Shown here in pieces: positions 46,400 through 54,504 of a stretch of 64,000 nt of DNA. The stretch comes from Nocardioides pinisoli. GTDB taxonomy: Bacteria > Actinomycetota > Actinomycetes > Propionibacteriales > Nocardioidaceae. Position numbers and translations under genes: made by a program. How positions within the stretch are numbered: position 1 is the stretch's first letter; the number at the start of each line of letters is the position of its first letter. The stretch covers positions 124,001 through 188,000 of the forward strand of contig NZ_JANARS010000008.1 in the NCBI RefSeq assembly GCF_024199985.1, in the 5' to 3' direction. The notes under the pieces were generated by a model. The model ran no database searches and was not told the origin of the DNA. It saw nothing but the letters and a program-made list of their open reading frames with translations.

Positions 46400-47433
46400 A
46401 CGTGCGGCCCTACGACGTCGTCTTCACGCAGGCCCTCACCCGGGTCGACCCCGAGCGGATCCACCACGCGGCGTTCCGCGCGATCCGGGCCGCGACGCCC
46501 CTGACCGGGCGCGCGGTCCGGGTCCCGTCGGCGCCCGTGCGCGCGCTGGGCCTGACCTTCCCGCACCCGCTCGGCCTGGCCGCCGGCTTCGACAAGAACG
46601 CCGTCGGCATCGACGGGCTCGCGGCGCTCGGGTTCGGCCACGTCGAGGTCGGCACCGTCACCGGCGAGGCCCAGCCCGGCAACCCCACGCCGCGGCTGTT
46701 CCGCCTCACCGCGGACCGGGCGATCGTCAACCGGATGGGCTTCAACAACGACGGCGCCGAGGTCGTCGCCCGGAGGCTCGCCGCCTGGCGGGCCGCGGGC
46801 GGCGACACGATCCTCGGTGTCAACATCGGCAAGACCAAGGTGGTGCCGGAGGGCGAGGCCGCCCGCGACTACGAGAAGTCGGCCGGGCTGCTGGCGCCCT
46901 ACGCCGACTACCTCGTCGTCAACGTCTCATCACCCAACACCCCGGGGCTGCGCGACCTGCAGGCCGTCGAGAAGCTCGAGCCGCTGCTGCGAGCCGTACG
47001 CCGTCGGGCCGACGAGGTGCGCCCCGACCACCGCGTGCCGCTGCTGGTGAAGATCGCCCCCGACCTCAGCGACGACGACGTGCTGGCCGTGGCCGACCTC
47101 GCGCTTGTGACCGGGCTCGACGGCATCATCGCCACCAACACGACGATCAGCCGCGACAGCCTCGTCACGCCCGCGTCCCGGGTGGCGGAGATCGGTGCCG
47201 GAGGCCTGAGCGGGCAGCCGCTCACCGCGCGGTCGGAGGACGTCGTACGCCTGCTCCGCGAGCGGGTCGGGCCAGACCTCACCCTCATCGGTGTCGGTGG
47301 CATCACCACCGTCGACGACGCGCGCCGCCGGCTCGCAGCCGGGGCCGACCTCCTGCAGGCCTACACGGCGTTCGTCTACGAGGGGCCTCTGTGGCCCCGC
47401 CGCCTCGTGCGAGGTCTCGCCACGGATGGCTGA
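46396..47433 (+). CDS. pyrD: Dihydroorotate dehydrogenase, class 2 (quinone)
   Basis: 345 aa, GTG start overlapping carB (GTGA). Membrane-associated FMN enzyme passing electrons to quinone. Class 2 markers: N-terminal helical segment [60 protein letters not shown], catalytic-Ser loop [14 protein letters not shown], and [20 protein letters not shown]. All catalytic features are intact, so this enzyme alone should complete the pathway. It overlaps the next gene by 8 nt. Confidence 0.97.
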
Positions 47434-48259
47434 CGAGCGGGAGCCGGGCCGGGGGAGCGTCCACCCCAGCGTGCACGTCGACGGCGAGGTGGTCGCCACC
47501 AAGCGCGTCGGCGGCTACCGCCACCTGACGCTGACCGCGCCCGGTGTCCCGGAGCGGTTCCGCGCGGGCAACTTCGTCGCCGTCAGCGTCGAGGGCCATG
47601 TCGCACGCCGGGCGCTGTGGGTGCACCGGGTGCGGGCGTCGAGCGCCTTCGGCCCCACGCTGGACGTCGTCGTCGAGGCGCGGGGAAGCGGCACCGCGTG
47701 GCTCGCCGCCCAGCCGGTCGGTGCCCGGATCGCCATCACGGGACCCCTCGGGCGGCCCTTCGCGCTGCCCAAGGACGCCGTGTCGTGCCTGCTCGTCGGC
47801 GAGGGCTACGCCGCGGCCCCGCTCTTCCCGCTCGCCGAGCGGCTCCGCGAGCGCGGGTGCGCGGTCTCCCTCGTCGTGTCGGCCCCCGACGAGGCGCGGC
47901 TGCTGTCGGCGCTGGAGGCGCGACGCTCGGCCCGCTCGGTCACCGTGCTCACCGCCGACGGCTCGGTCGGCCAGCGCGGCACGGTCGCCGACCACGCGGA
48001 CGACCTCGTGCGCCGCAGCGACGCCGACGTCGTCTACGCCGCCGGCCCGCACGCCGTGCTCCGCAGCGCGGCCGCCGCGGCCGAGCGCGCCGGAGCCTGG
48101 AGCCAGGTCGCGGTCGAGGTCCCGACCCCGTGCGGGACCGGTCTGTGCCACGGGTGCCCGCTGCCCGTCGTCGGCGAGGACGGCGTGGAGCGGGTCGTCC
48201 GCGCCTGCGCGGAGGGCCCCGTCGTCCGCGGCGACCGCGTCCGGTGGGACGACCTGTGA
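47426..48259 (+). CDS. PyrK-like dihydroorotate dehydrogenase electron-transfer subunit
   Basis: 277 aa from ATG 47426, overlapping pyrD by 8 nt. Ferredoxin-reductase-like FAD/NAD domains ([54 protein letters not shown]) end in the 2Fe-2S binding segment [20 protein letters not shown] and VRACAEGPV, keeping all four cysteines of PyrK. Such subunits normally pair with class 1B PyrD and pass electrons to NAD+. It is followed by a class 1-like PyrD with altered active-site residues, so the complex may no longer oxidise dihydroorotate. Confidence 0.88.
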   Translation: MADEREPGRGSVHPSVHVDGEVVATKRVGGYRHLTLTAPGVPERFRAGNFVAVSVEGHVARRALWVHRVRASSAFGPTLDVVVEARGSGTAWLAAQPVGARIAITGPLGRPFALPKDAVSCLLVGEGYAAAPLFPLAERLRERGCAVSLVVSAPDEARLLSALEARRSARSVTVLTADGSVGQRGTVADHADDLVRRSDADVVYAAGPHAVLRSAAAAAERAGAWSQVAVEVPTPCGTGLCHGCPLPVVGEDGVERVVRACAEGPVVRGDRVRWDDL

Positions 48260-49146
48260 GCGCCCTGACGAGCGCCGGGCTGCCCGGTCCGGTCATGGTC
48301 GCCTCCGGGTGCGGCGGCACCGGGCGCGAGCTTGAGCCCTACGCCGGTCCCGAGGGGCTCGTCGGCCTCGACCTCGTCACCCGCTCGATCACCCTCGACG
48401 CCCGCGCCGGTGGCCCCGGACCGCGCGTCGTCGAGGTGCCCGGCGGTCTGGTCAACGCCGTCGGGCTGCCCAACCCCGGGCTCGAGCACTTCCTCGCCAC
48501 CGAGCTGCCGTGGCTGGTCCGGGCAGGCGCGCGCGTGCTGGTGTCGATCGCCGGCTCGACGATGGGGGAGTACGCCGACCTCGCCCGCCGGCTCAGCCGC
48601 GCACCCGGCGTCGCGGGGCTGGAGGTCAACGTCGGTGCACCCGACGAGGTCGGCGCCGGCCTCTTCGAGGTGCGCGAGCCCTTCCACTCGGCCAGCGTCA
48701 TCGCCGCCGTGCGGCGCGAGTTCCCCTCCGACCGCCCCGTCCTCGCCAAGCTGCGCCCCGACGTGTCCCGCATCGTCGAGGGCGCCCGCTCGTGCCACGA
48801 GGCCGGCGCCACCGCGGTCGTGATCGGCAACGCCGTGCCGGCCGCGTTCCCCGACGGGCGGGCCGGTGGCCTCAGCGGCCCCGCCGTCGCCCCCATCGCG
48901 CTGCGCTGCGTCGCCGAGGTGCACCGCGCCCTGCCCGACCTGCCCACCGTCGGGTGCGGCGGCGTCCACGACCTCAGGTCGGCCAACGCCTACCTCGACG
49001 CCGGCGCCAGCGCCGTGCAGGTCGGCACCGCGCTGCTCCACGACCCCACCACGGTCGCCCGGCTGCGCGCCGCGCTCGCCCCTGCGGCGGGCACCGGTCC
49101 GGGCCGCCGTCCCGTCCCCGATCCCCGTCCCGAGGAGAACCGATGA
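48256..49146 (+). CDS. Class 1B PyrD-like FMN protein with degenerate active site
   Basis: 296 aa, GTG overlapping the PyrK-like stop by 4 nt. The TIM-barrel FMN scaffold is clear (SITLDARAGGPGPRVVEVPG, GLVNAVGLPNPGLEHFLA, VLAKLRPDVSRIVEGARSCH, TVGCGGVHDLRSANAYLDAG). The catalytic loop, which in class 1 enzymes reads NxSCPN with the Cys as base, is NVGAPD here: Cys replaced by Ala and the second Asn by Asp. The FMN-contact Lys of the usual TKS motif is Arg (VTRSIT). It is therefore probably not a normal dihydroorotate dehydrogenase. Its conservation and coupling with the PyrK-like subunit suggest a different redox substrate. Confidence 0.85.
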   Translation: MSALTSAGLPGPVMVASGCGGTGRELEPYAGPEGLVGLDLVTRSITLDARAGGPGPRVVEVPGGLVNAVGLPNPGLEHFLATELPWLVRAGARVLVSIAGSTMGEYADLARRLSRAPGVAGLEVNVGAPDEVGAGLFEVREPFHSASVIAAVRREFPSDRPVLAKLRPDVSRIVEGARSCHEAGATAVVIGNAVPAAFPDGRAGGLSGPAVAPIALRCVAEVHRALPDLPTVGCGGVHDLRSANAYLDAGASAVQVGTALLHDPTTVARLRAALAPAAGTGPGRRPVPDPRPEENR

Positions 49147-49970
49147 CCCCGTTCGGCACCCGCCTGGCCCACGCGATCGAGGAGCGCGGCCGCTTCTGCG
49201 TCGGCATCGACCCGCACGCGGCGCTCCTCCACGAGTGGGGCCTCGGTGACGACGTGGCGTCGCTGGAGCGGTTCGCGCTCACCGTGGTGGAGGCCGTCGC
49301 CCCGGTCGTCGGGACCGTCAAGCCGCAGAGCGCCTTCTACGAGCGCTTCGGCAGCCGCGGCGTCGCGGTCCTCGAGCGCGTCGTGGCGGAGTCCCGCGCG
49401 GCCGGGGCGCTCGTGCTCATGGACGCCAAGCGCGGCGACATCGGCTCCACCAGCCAGGCCTACGCCGACGCCTACCTCGACCCCACCTCGCCACTCGGCT
49501 CCGACGCCCTCACCGCGAGCCCCTACCTCGGCTTCGGGTCGCTCGACCCCATGCTCGAGGCCTGCCGGCGCCACGGCTCCGGGCTGTTCGTCCTCGCCCT
49601 GACCTCCAACAAGGAGGGGCCCGAGGTGCAGCACGCGCGCACCGAGGACGGGACGACCGTCGCCGGGAGCGTGCTGGCCCACCTGCGGGCGGCCAACGCC
49701 GATGCCGACCCGGTCGGCTCCTTCGGAGCGGTCGTCGGCGCCACCATCGGCCACACCGCGGAGGACCTCGACGTCAACGGACCGCTGCTGGTGCCGGGCT
49801 TCGGCGCCCAGGGCGGCACCGTCGACGACCTGACGCGCATCTTCGGGGCCGCGGCCCGGTGGGCGCTGCCCAGCTCGTCGCGCGAGGTGCTCCGGGCCGG
49901 CCCCGACGTCGGCGCCCTCCGCGACGCCGCCCGGCGCGGCAACGACGCCGTGCGAGGCTTGGGGGCGTGA
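49143..49970 (+). CDS. pyrF: Orotidine 5'-phosphate decarboxylase, type 2
   Basis: 275 aa, ATG overlapping the upstream gene by 4 nt. Makes UMP by decarboxylation of OMP. Catalytic motif LVLMDAKRGDIGSTSQAYAD, preceded by CVGIDPHAALLHEWGL and VGTVKPQSAFYERFGSRGVA and followed by LTASPYLGFGSLDPML, LALTSNKEGPEVQHAR and the phosphate-binding LLVPGFGAQGGT. This is the long actinobacterial/mycobacterial type. The last pyrimidine gene of the operon; a lipoprotein gene overlaps its end. Confidence 0.97.
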   Translation: MTPFGTRLAHAIEERGRFCVGIDPHAALLHEWGLGDDVASLERFALTVVEAVAPVVGTVKPQSAFYERFGSRGVAVLERVVAESRAAGALVLMDAKRGDIGSTSQAYADAYLDPTSPLGSDALTASPYLGFGSLDPMLEACRRHGSGLFVLALTSNKEGPEVQHARTEDGTTVAGSVLAHLRAANADADPVGSFGAVVGATIGHTAEDLDVNGPLLVPGFGAQGGTVDDLTRIFGAAARWALPSSSREVLRAGPDVGALRDAARRGNDAVRGLGA

Positions 49971-50404
49971 AGCTCCTCGCCCCGGCGGTCCTGCTGGCCT
50001 GCCTGGCGGTCGCCGGCTGCTCGGGCGACGCGCACGCCGACTACTGCGAGGCGGTCGAGGACCACCAGGCCGACCTCAGCGAGGTCGCGGCGTCCGACGA
50101 CGCCGGCGCGGTCTTCGACGCGCTCGACGACTACGAGGCCCTCGCCGAGGAGGCCCCGCGCGACATCGCCGACGACTGGGCCGCGGTCGTGGGCCCGCTG
50201 CGGACGCTCGAGGAGGTGCTCGCCGCGCACGACGTCGACCCGTCGACGTACATCGCCGAGGAGCCGCCGGCAGGGCTCGGCAGTGACGCCCGCAAGGACA
50301 TCGAGGCGGCCGCACGGGCGGTCGGGTCACGGCGCACCGTGGAGGCGATGTCAGCCGTCGAGCAGCACGCGCTCGACGTGTGCGGCACGCCGCTGTCGAG
50401 GTAG
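49967..50404 (+). CDS. Small predicted lipoprotein
   Basis: 145 aa, GTG overlapping the pyrF stop by 4 nt. N-terminal lipoprotein signal LLAPAVLLACLAVAGCSGDA with the lipobox VAGC (Cys about residue 18). The mature part is helical and acidic, with two more cysteines (DYCEAVEDHQ and LDVCGTPLSR at opposite ends) that could form a disulfide. No family recognised. Translational coupling to pyrF is odd for an exported protein and may simply give basal expression. Confidence 0.8.
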   Translation: MKLLAPAVLLACLAVAGCSGDAHADYCEAVEDHQADLSEVAASDDAGAVFDALDDYEALAEEAPRDIADDWAAVVGPLRTLEEVLAAHDVDPSTYIAEEPPAGLGSDARKDIEAAARAVGSRRTVEAMSAVEQHALDVCGTPLSR

Positions 50405-50441
50405 CGCCGGCCCGGGGTGTCGTGCAGGTCACCTCGTCCCC

Positions 50442-50463
50442 GCAATCGAGCGGGCTCGATTGC
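50442..50463. promoter_or_regulatory. 22-bp palindrome between the lipoprotein gene and mihF
   Basis: Arms GCAATCGAGC and GCTCGATTGC are exact complements around a GG centre. No T-run follows, so it could be a terminator of the pyr operon or an operator for mihF. It ends about 20 nt before a TAGATT -10 box, overlapping the expected -35 position. Confidence 0.55.
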
Positions 50464-50483
50464 CTGCCCCGACGCCACCTGAC

Positions 50484-50489
50484 TAGATT
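50484..50489 (+). promoter_or_regulatory. -10 box TAGATT of mihF
   Basis: TAGATT lies 70 nt before GTG 50559; the leader carries a Shine-Dalgarno GAGAAGGA (50543-50550). Confidence 0.5.
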
Positions 50490-50558
50490 GACCCGCACCC
50501 GTCCGGACCCCGTCCGCGGCGTTCCGACCGCCTGTCCGACCCGAGAAGGATCGCTTTC

Positions 50559-50882
50559 GTGGCCTTGCCCCCTCTGACGCCCGAGCAGCGCCAGGCAGCC
50601 CTCGACAAGGCTGCGGCCTCCCGACGCGAGCGGGCCGAGGTGAAGAACCGTCTCAAGAACTCCGGCGGGTCGATCGTCGACGTGCTCCGCGAGGGCCAGA
50701 CCAACGAGGTGATCGGCAAGATGCGCGTCGTCGAGCTCCTCCAGTCGGTGCCCGGCCTCGGCCGCGTGCGCGCGCGCCAGGTGATGGAGCGTCTCGGGAT
50801 CGCCGAGAGCCGTCGGGTGCGCGGGCTGGGCGTCAAGCAGGTCGCTGCGCTCGAGCGTGAGTTCGGCCCCGACGCCTCGTGA
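50559..50882 (+). CDS. mihF: Integration host factor, actinobacterial type
   Basis: 107 aa, GTG start. Nucleoid-associated DNA-binding protein unrelated to the HU/IHF heterodimer. Typical sequence: [31 protein letters not shown], then helix-two-turn-helix-like [20 protein letters not shown] and the basic C-terminal part ([20 protein letters not shown]). First gene of mihF-gmk; the 4-nt overlap with gmk is the usual actinobacterial arrangement. Confidence 0.96.
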   Translation: MALPPLTPEQRQAALDKAAASRRERAEVKNRLKNSGGSIVDVLREGQTNEVIGKMRVVELLQSVPGLGRVRARQVMERLGIAESRRVRGLGVKQVAALEREFGPDAS

Positions 50883-51502
50883 GCGAGCCCGACGTCACGC
50901 CCGGCCCCGGCTCGACCGGCACCGCCCCCACCCGCTCGCGACTGATCGTCCTCGCCGGCCCCACGGCCGTGGGCAAGGGCACCGTCGCGGCCGCCGTGCG
51001 CGAGACCCACCCCGAGGTGTGGATCTCCGTGTCGGCCACCACGCGCGCACCCCGCCCCGGCGAGGAGAACGGCGTGCACTACTGGTTCGTCTCCGACGAG
51101 GAGTTCGACGCCATGATCGACAAGGGCGACCTGCTCGAGTGGGCCGTGGTCCACAAGGCCGCCCGCTACGGCACCCCGCGCGGCCCGGTCGACCTCGCCC
51201 TCGCGTCCGGACACCCGGCGATGCTTGAGATCGACCTCCAGGGCGCCCGCCAGGTGCGGGAGACCATGCCGGAGGCGCTGTTCGTGTTCCTCAAGCCTCC
51301 GTCGTGGGAGGAGCTCGTCCGTCGTCTCGTCGGTCGCGGCACCGAGACCGAGGCCGAGCGGGAGCGCCGGCTCGAGACCGCACGGGCCGAGCTGGCCGCC
51401 GAGAGCGAGTTCGACGTCACCATCGTCAACCACGAAGTTCACGCCGCTGCCGACGAGTTGGTAGCCTTGATGGTTGGACCAGCTCCATCCACATCTGACT
51501 AG
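50879..51502 (+). CDS. gmk: Guanylate kinase
   Basis: 207 aa, GTG overlapping mihF. Phosphorylates GMP to GDP. P-loop [17 protein letters not shown]-binding segment [20 protein letters not shown] and YWFVSDEEF, and [20 protein letters not shown]. The first ~20 residues are a non-conserved Pro/Thr-rich extension. Downstream rpoZ is 15 nt away. Confidence 0.97.
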   Translation: MSEPDVTPGPGSTGTAPTRSRLIVLAGPTAVGKGTVAAAVRETHPEVWISVSATTRAPRPGEENGVHYWFVSDEEFDAMIDKGDLLEWAVVHKAARYGTPRGPVDLALASGHPAMLEIDLQGARQVRETMPEALFVFLKPPSWEELVRRLVGRGTETEAERERRLETARAELAAESEFDVTIVNHEVHAAADELVALMVGPAPSTSD

Positions 51503-51517
51503 CGAGGCACCCACACC

Positions 51518-51829
51518 GTGGCATCTCCCACCATCGCCGCCGAGGGCGTCACCAACCCCTCGATCGACGACCTGCTCACCAAGACCGACAGCAAGTACAA
51601 GCTGGTGCTCTACAGCGCCCAGCGTGCCCGCCAGATCAACGCCTACTACTCCCAGCTCGGCGAGGGCCTCCTCGAGTACGTCGGCCCCCTCGTCGACACC
51701 CACGTCCAGGAGAAGCCGCTCTCGATCGCGCTCCGCGAGATCAACGACGACCTCCTGACCTGCGAGGACATCGACCCCGCCGCCGAGGCCGCCGCTGCCG
51801 AGGCTGCTGCCGGCGACGCGACGGAGTGA
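51518..51829 (+). CDS. rpoZ: RNA polymerase omega subunit
   Basis: 103 aa, GTG start. Small subunit that helps assemble the beta' subunit. Conserved [40 protein letters not shown] and [20 protein letters not shown]; the C-terminus is an Ala/Glu-rich tail ([16 protein letters not shown]), common in high-GC actinobacteria. Confidence 0.96.
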   Translation: MASPTIAAEGVTNPSIDDLLTKTDSKYKLVLYSAQRARQINAYYSQLGEGLLEYVGPLVDTHVQEKPLSIALREINDDLLTCEDIDPAAEAAAAEAAAGDATE

Positions 51830-51841
51830 CGCGAGCCTTCG

Positions 51842-53098
51842 ATGAGTGAAGGGCGCCGCCCTGAGGAGGTTGCGCAGCAACCGTCCCGAAGGGTCGTCCT
51901 GGGGGTCTCGGGCGGCATCGCGGCCTACAAGTCCTGCGAGCTGCTGCGCCGGTTCACCGAGTCTGGGCACGACGTCACCGTCGTGCCCACGGCCTCGGCG
52001 CTGCAGTTCGTCGGCGCCCCGACGTGGTCCGCCCTGTCGGGCAAGCCCGTGGCCACCGACGTGTGGACCGACGTCCACGCCGTGCCGCACGTCCACATCG
52101 GGCAGCAGGCCGACGTGGTGGTGGTCGCACCGGCCACCGCCGACCTGCTGGCCCGCGCGGCCCACGGCCTGGCCGACGACCTCCTCACCAACACGCTCCT
52201 CACCGCCCGGTGCCCGGTCGTCTTCGCGCCGGCCATGCACACCGAGATGTGGGAGCACCCGGCCACCCAGGCCAACGTCGCGACCCTGCGTGAGCGCGGC
52301 GCGGTCGTCATCGAGCCGGCCGTCGGCCGCCTCACCGGCGCCGACACCGGCAAGGGCCGCCTGCCCGAGCCCGCCGAGATCTACGAGCTCGTGCGCGGGC
52401 TGCTCGACCGGGGCGCCGACGCCACCCAGGACCTCGCCGGTCGCAAGGTGGTCGTGTCAGCCGGCGGCACCCGGGAGTACCTCGACCCGGTCCGGTTCAT
52501 CGGCAACCGGTCCTCGGGCCTGCAGGGCTACGCCCTGGCCCGCGCGGCCGCCTCGCGGGGAGCCCACGTCACGCTCGTCAGCGCCAACGTGACCCTGCCC
52601 GACCCGGCCGGCGTGAGCGTCGTACGCGTCGAGACGACCGAGCAGCTGCGCGAGGCGGTCGTCACCGCGACCGCCACGGCGGACGCGGTCGTGATGGCCG
52701 CCGCCCCGGCCGACTTCCGGCCCACCGCGGTCAGCGAGGCCAAGATCAAGAAGGCCGACGACGGGTCGGCGCCCGCGATCGAGCTGGCGCAGAACCCCGA
52801 CATCCTGGCCGAGATCTCCCACGACCGGGCCCGCCCCGACGCGGTCATCGTGGGCTTCGCCGCCGAGACCGGCGACGCCACCGGCTCGGTGCTCGACCTC
52901 GCGCGGGCCAAGCTCGCCCGCAAGGGCTGCGACCTCCTCGTCGTCAACGACGTCAGCGGGGGAGCGGTCTTCGGCAGCGCCGACAACGAGGCGGTCGTCC
53001 TGGCCGCCGACGGAGCCGCCGTGGAGGTGCCCCGCGGGTCCAAGACCGCGCTGGCCCACGTCATCTGGAACGAGGTCGCCCGGCGATTCGCCGGGTGA
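51842..53098 (+). CDS. coaBC: Bifunctional phosphopantothenoylcysteine decarboxylase/synthetase
   Basis: 418 aa. Two steps of coenzyme A synthesis. CoaC (N-terminal flavoprotein): [20 protein letters not shown], the His region [20 protein letters not shown] and [19 protein letters not shown]. CoaB (from about residue 190): [40 protein letters not shown], the KIKK motif and [11 protein letters not shown]. Start ATG 51842 lies 12 nt after rpoZ. The first ~18 residues are variable. Confidence 0.96.
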   Translation: MSEGRRPEEVAQQPSRRVVLGVSGGIAAYKSCELLRRFTESGHDVTVVPTASALQFVGAPTWSALSGKPVATDVWTDVHAVPHVHIGQQADVVVVAPATADLLARAAHGLADDLLTNTLLTARCPVVFAPAMHTEMWEHPATQANVATLRERGAVVIEPAVGRLTGADTGKGRLPEPAEIYELVRGLLDRGADATQDLAGRKVVVSAGGTREYLDPVRFIGNRSSGLQGYALARAAASRGAHVTLVSANVTLPDPAGVSVVRVETTEQLREAVVTATATADAVVMAAAPADFRPTAVSEAKIKKADDGSAPAIELAQNPDILAEISHDRARPDAVIVGFAAETGDATGSVLDLARAKLARKGCDLLVVNDVSGGAVFGSADNEAVVLAADGAAVEVPRGSKTALAHVIWNEVARRFAG

Positions 53099-53127
53099 GA
53101 CACGCGTCCCGGATGCTGGTCAGCAGG

Positions 53128-53133
53128 TAGGTT
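53128..53133 (+). promoter_or_regulatory. -10 box TAGGTT of metK
   Basis: TAGGTT lies 35 nt before the metK GTG. No SAM riboswitch is visible in this 70-bp gap. Confidence 0.45.
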
Positions 53134-53168
53134 TCATCCAACCGTTCCAGAGAAGAATCGAGAGCAAC

Positions 53169-54371
53169 GTGGCTGGACGCCTCTTCACCTCCGAGTCCGT
53201 GACCGAGGGGCACCCGGACAAGATCGCCGACCGGATCAGCGACTCCGTCCTCGACCACCTGATGGCCGCGGACCCCGACAAGGCCAACCTGCGCGTGGCT
53301 GTCGAGACGCTGCTGACCACCGGCCTCGTCGTGGTCGCCGGTGAGGTGCGCACGGGTGCCTACGCCCCGGTCGCCGACATCGTCCGCAAGGCGATCCTCG
53401 AGATCGGCTACGACTCCTCCGACAAGGGCTTCGACGGCCACACCTGCGGCGTCCAGGTCGCGATCGGCGCCCAGTCGAGCGACATCGCCGCCGGCGTCGA
53501 CGCCGGTCACGAGTCCCGCGTCGGCTCCTCCGAGGACGAGCTCGACAAGCGGGGCGCCGGTGACCAGGGCCTGATGTTCGGCTACGCGTGCGACGACACC
53601 CCCCAGCTCATGCCGCTGCCGATCACCATCGCCCAGCGCCTCGCGCAGCGCCTGACCGAGGTCCGCAAGGACGGCACGCTCGCCTACCTGCGTCCCGACG
53701 GCAAGACCCAGGTCACCATCGAGTACGACGAGAACGACCGCCCGCTGCGCATCGACACCGTCGTCCTGTCGACCCAGCACGACCCCGACATCGAGCACGC
53801 CCGGCTCGAGGCCGACGTCAAGCAGCACGTCATCGACGCGGTGCTCGCCGACGTCGACCTGCCCTCCGAGGGCTACCGGATGCTCGTCAACCCCACCGGC
53901 ACCTTCGTCATCGGCGGTCCGATGGGCGACGCCGGCCTCACCGGCCGCAAGATCATCGTCGACACCTACGGCGGCATGGCCCGCCACGGCGGCGGTGCCT
54001 TCTCCGGCAAGGACCCGTCCAAGGTCGACCGCTCGGCCGCCTACGCCATGCGCTGGGTCGCCAAGAACGTCGTGGCCGCCGGCCTGGCCAGCCGCTGCGA
54101 GGCGCAGGTCGCCTACGCCATCGGCAAGGCCGCGCCCGTCGGCGTGTTCATCGAGACCTTCGGCACCGGTGTCGTCCCGGACGAGAAGATCCAGGACGCC
54201 GTCCTCGAGGTCTTCGACCTCCGCCCGGCCGCGATCATCCGCGACCTCGACCTGCTCCGCCCGATCTACGCCCAGACCTCGGCCTACGGCCACTTCGGCC
54301 GCGAGCTCGCCGACTTCACCTGGGAGAGCACCGACCGCGCCGACAAGCTGAAGGCCGCCGCCGGCATCTGA
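53169..54371 (+). CDS. metK: S-adenosylmethionine synthetase
   Basis: 400 aa, GTG start. Makes SAM from ATP and methionine. Signatures: [37 protein letters not shown], the P-loop-like [20 protein letters not shown] and the acidic catalytic loops. Very conserved, no anomalies. Two strong hairpins follow the stop. Confidence 0.98.
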   Translation: MAGRLFTSESVTEGHPDKIADRISDSVLDHLMAADPDKANLRVAVETLLTTGLVVVAGEVRTGAYAPVADIVRKAILEIGYDSSDKGFDGHTCGVQVAIGAQSSDIAAGVDAGHESRVGSSEDELDKRGAGDQGLMFGYACDDTPQLMPLPITIAQRLAQRLTEVRKDGTLAYLRPDGKTQVTIEYDENDRPLRIDTVVLSTQHDPDIEHARLEADVKQHVIDAVLADVDLPSEGYRMLVNPTGTFVIGGPMGDAGLTGRKIIVDTYGGMARHGGGAFSGKDPSKVDRSAAYAMRWVAKNVVAAGLASRCEAQVAYAIGKAAPVGVFIETFGTGVVPDEKIQDAVLEVFDLRPAAIIRDLDLLRPIYAQTSAYGHFGRELADFTWESTDRADKLKAAAGI

Positions 54372-54392
54372 CCGGGCGCGCGCCCTCGTGGT

Positions 54393-54418
54393 GGACTCCC
54401 CGCTCGAGCGGGGAGTCC
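54393..54418. terminator. Perfect 26-bp palindrome after metK
   Basis: Arms GGACTCCCCGCTC and GAGCGGGGAGTCC are exact complements, 22 nt after the metK stop. There is no T-run, so it would act as a Rho-assisted or stem-only terminator. Confidence 0.6.
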
Positions 54419-54458
54419 GCCACTCGGTGGGGGTTGCAACCCCCTCCAGGTGACGGAC
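54415..54458. repeat. 44-bp imperfect palindrome between metK and priA
   Basis: The centre GGGGGTTGCAACCCCC (54429-54444) is perfect. The outer arms GTCCGCCACTCGG and its partner near 54446-54458 match with few mismatches. It overlaps the preceding palindrome by 4 bp, so the two are alternative or stacked hairpins. Could be a terminator pair or a dispersed REP-type element. Confidence 0.6.
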
Positions 54459-54504
54459 TTCCCCACCAGGTCCGACGGTCGGTGGGCGCTGACACAATCG
54501 CCCC

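Noticed and set aside
53099..53168. SAM riboswitch before metK
   Set aside because: The gap is only 70 bp, has a -10 box in it and shows no paired helices of known SAM riboswitch types.
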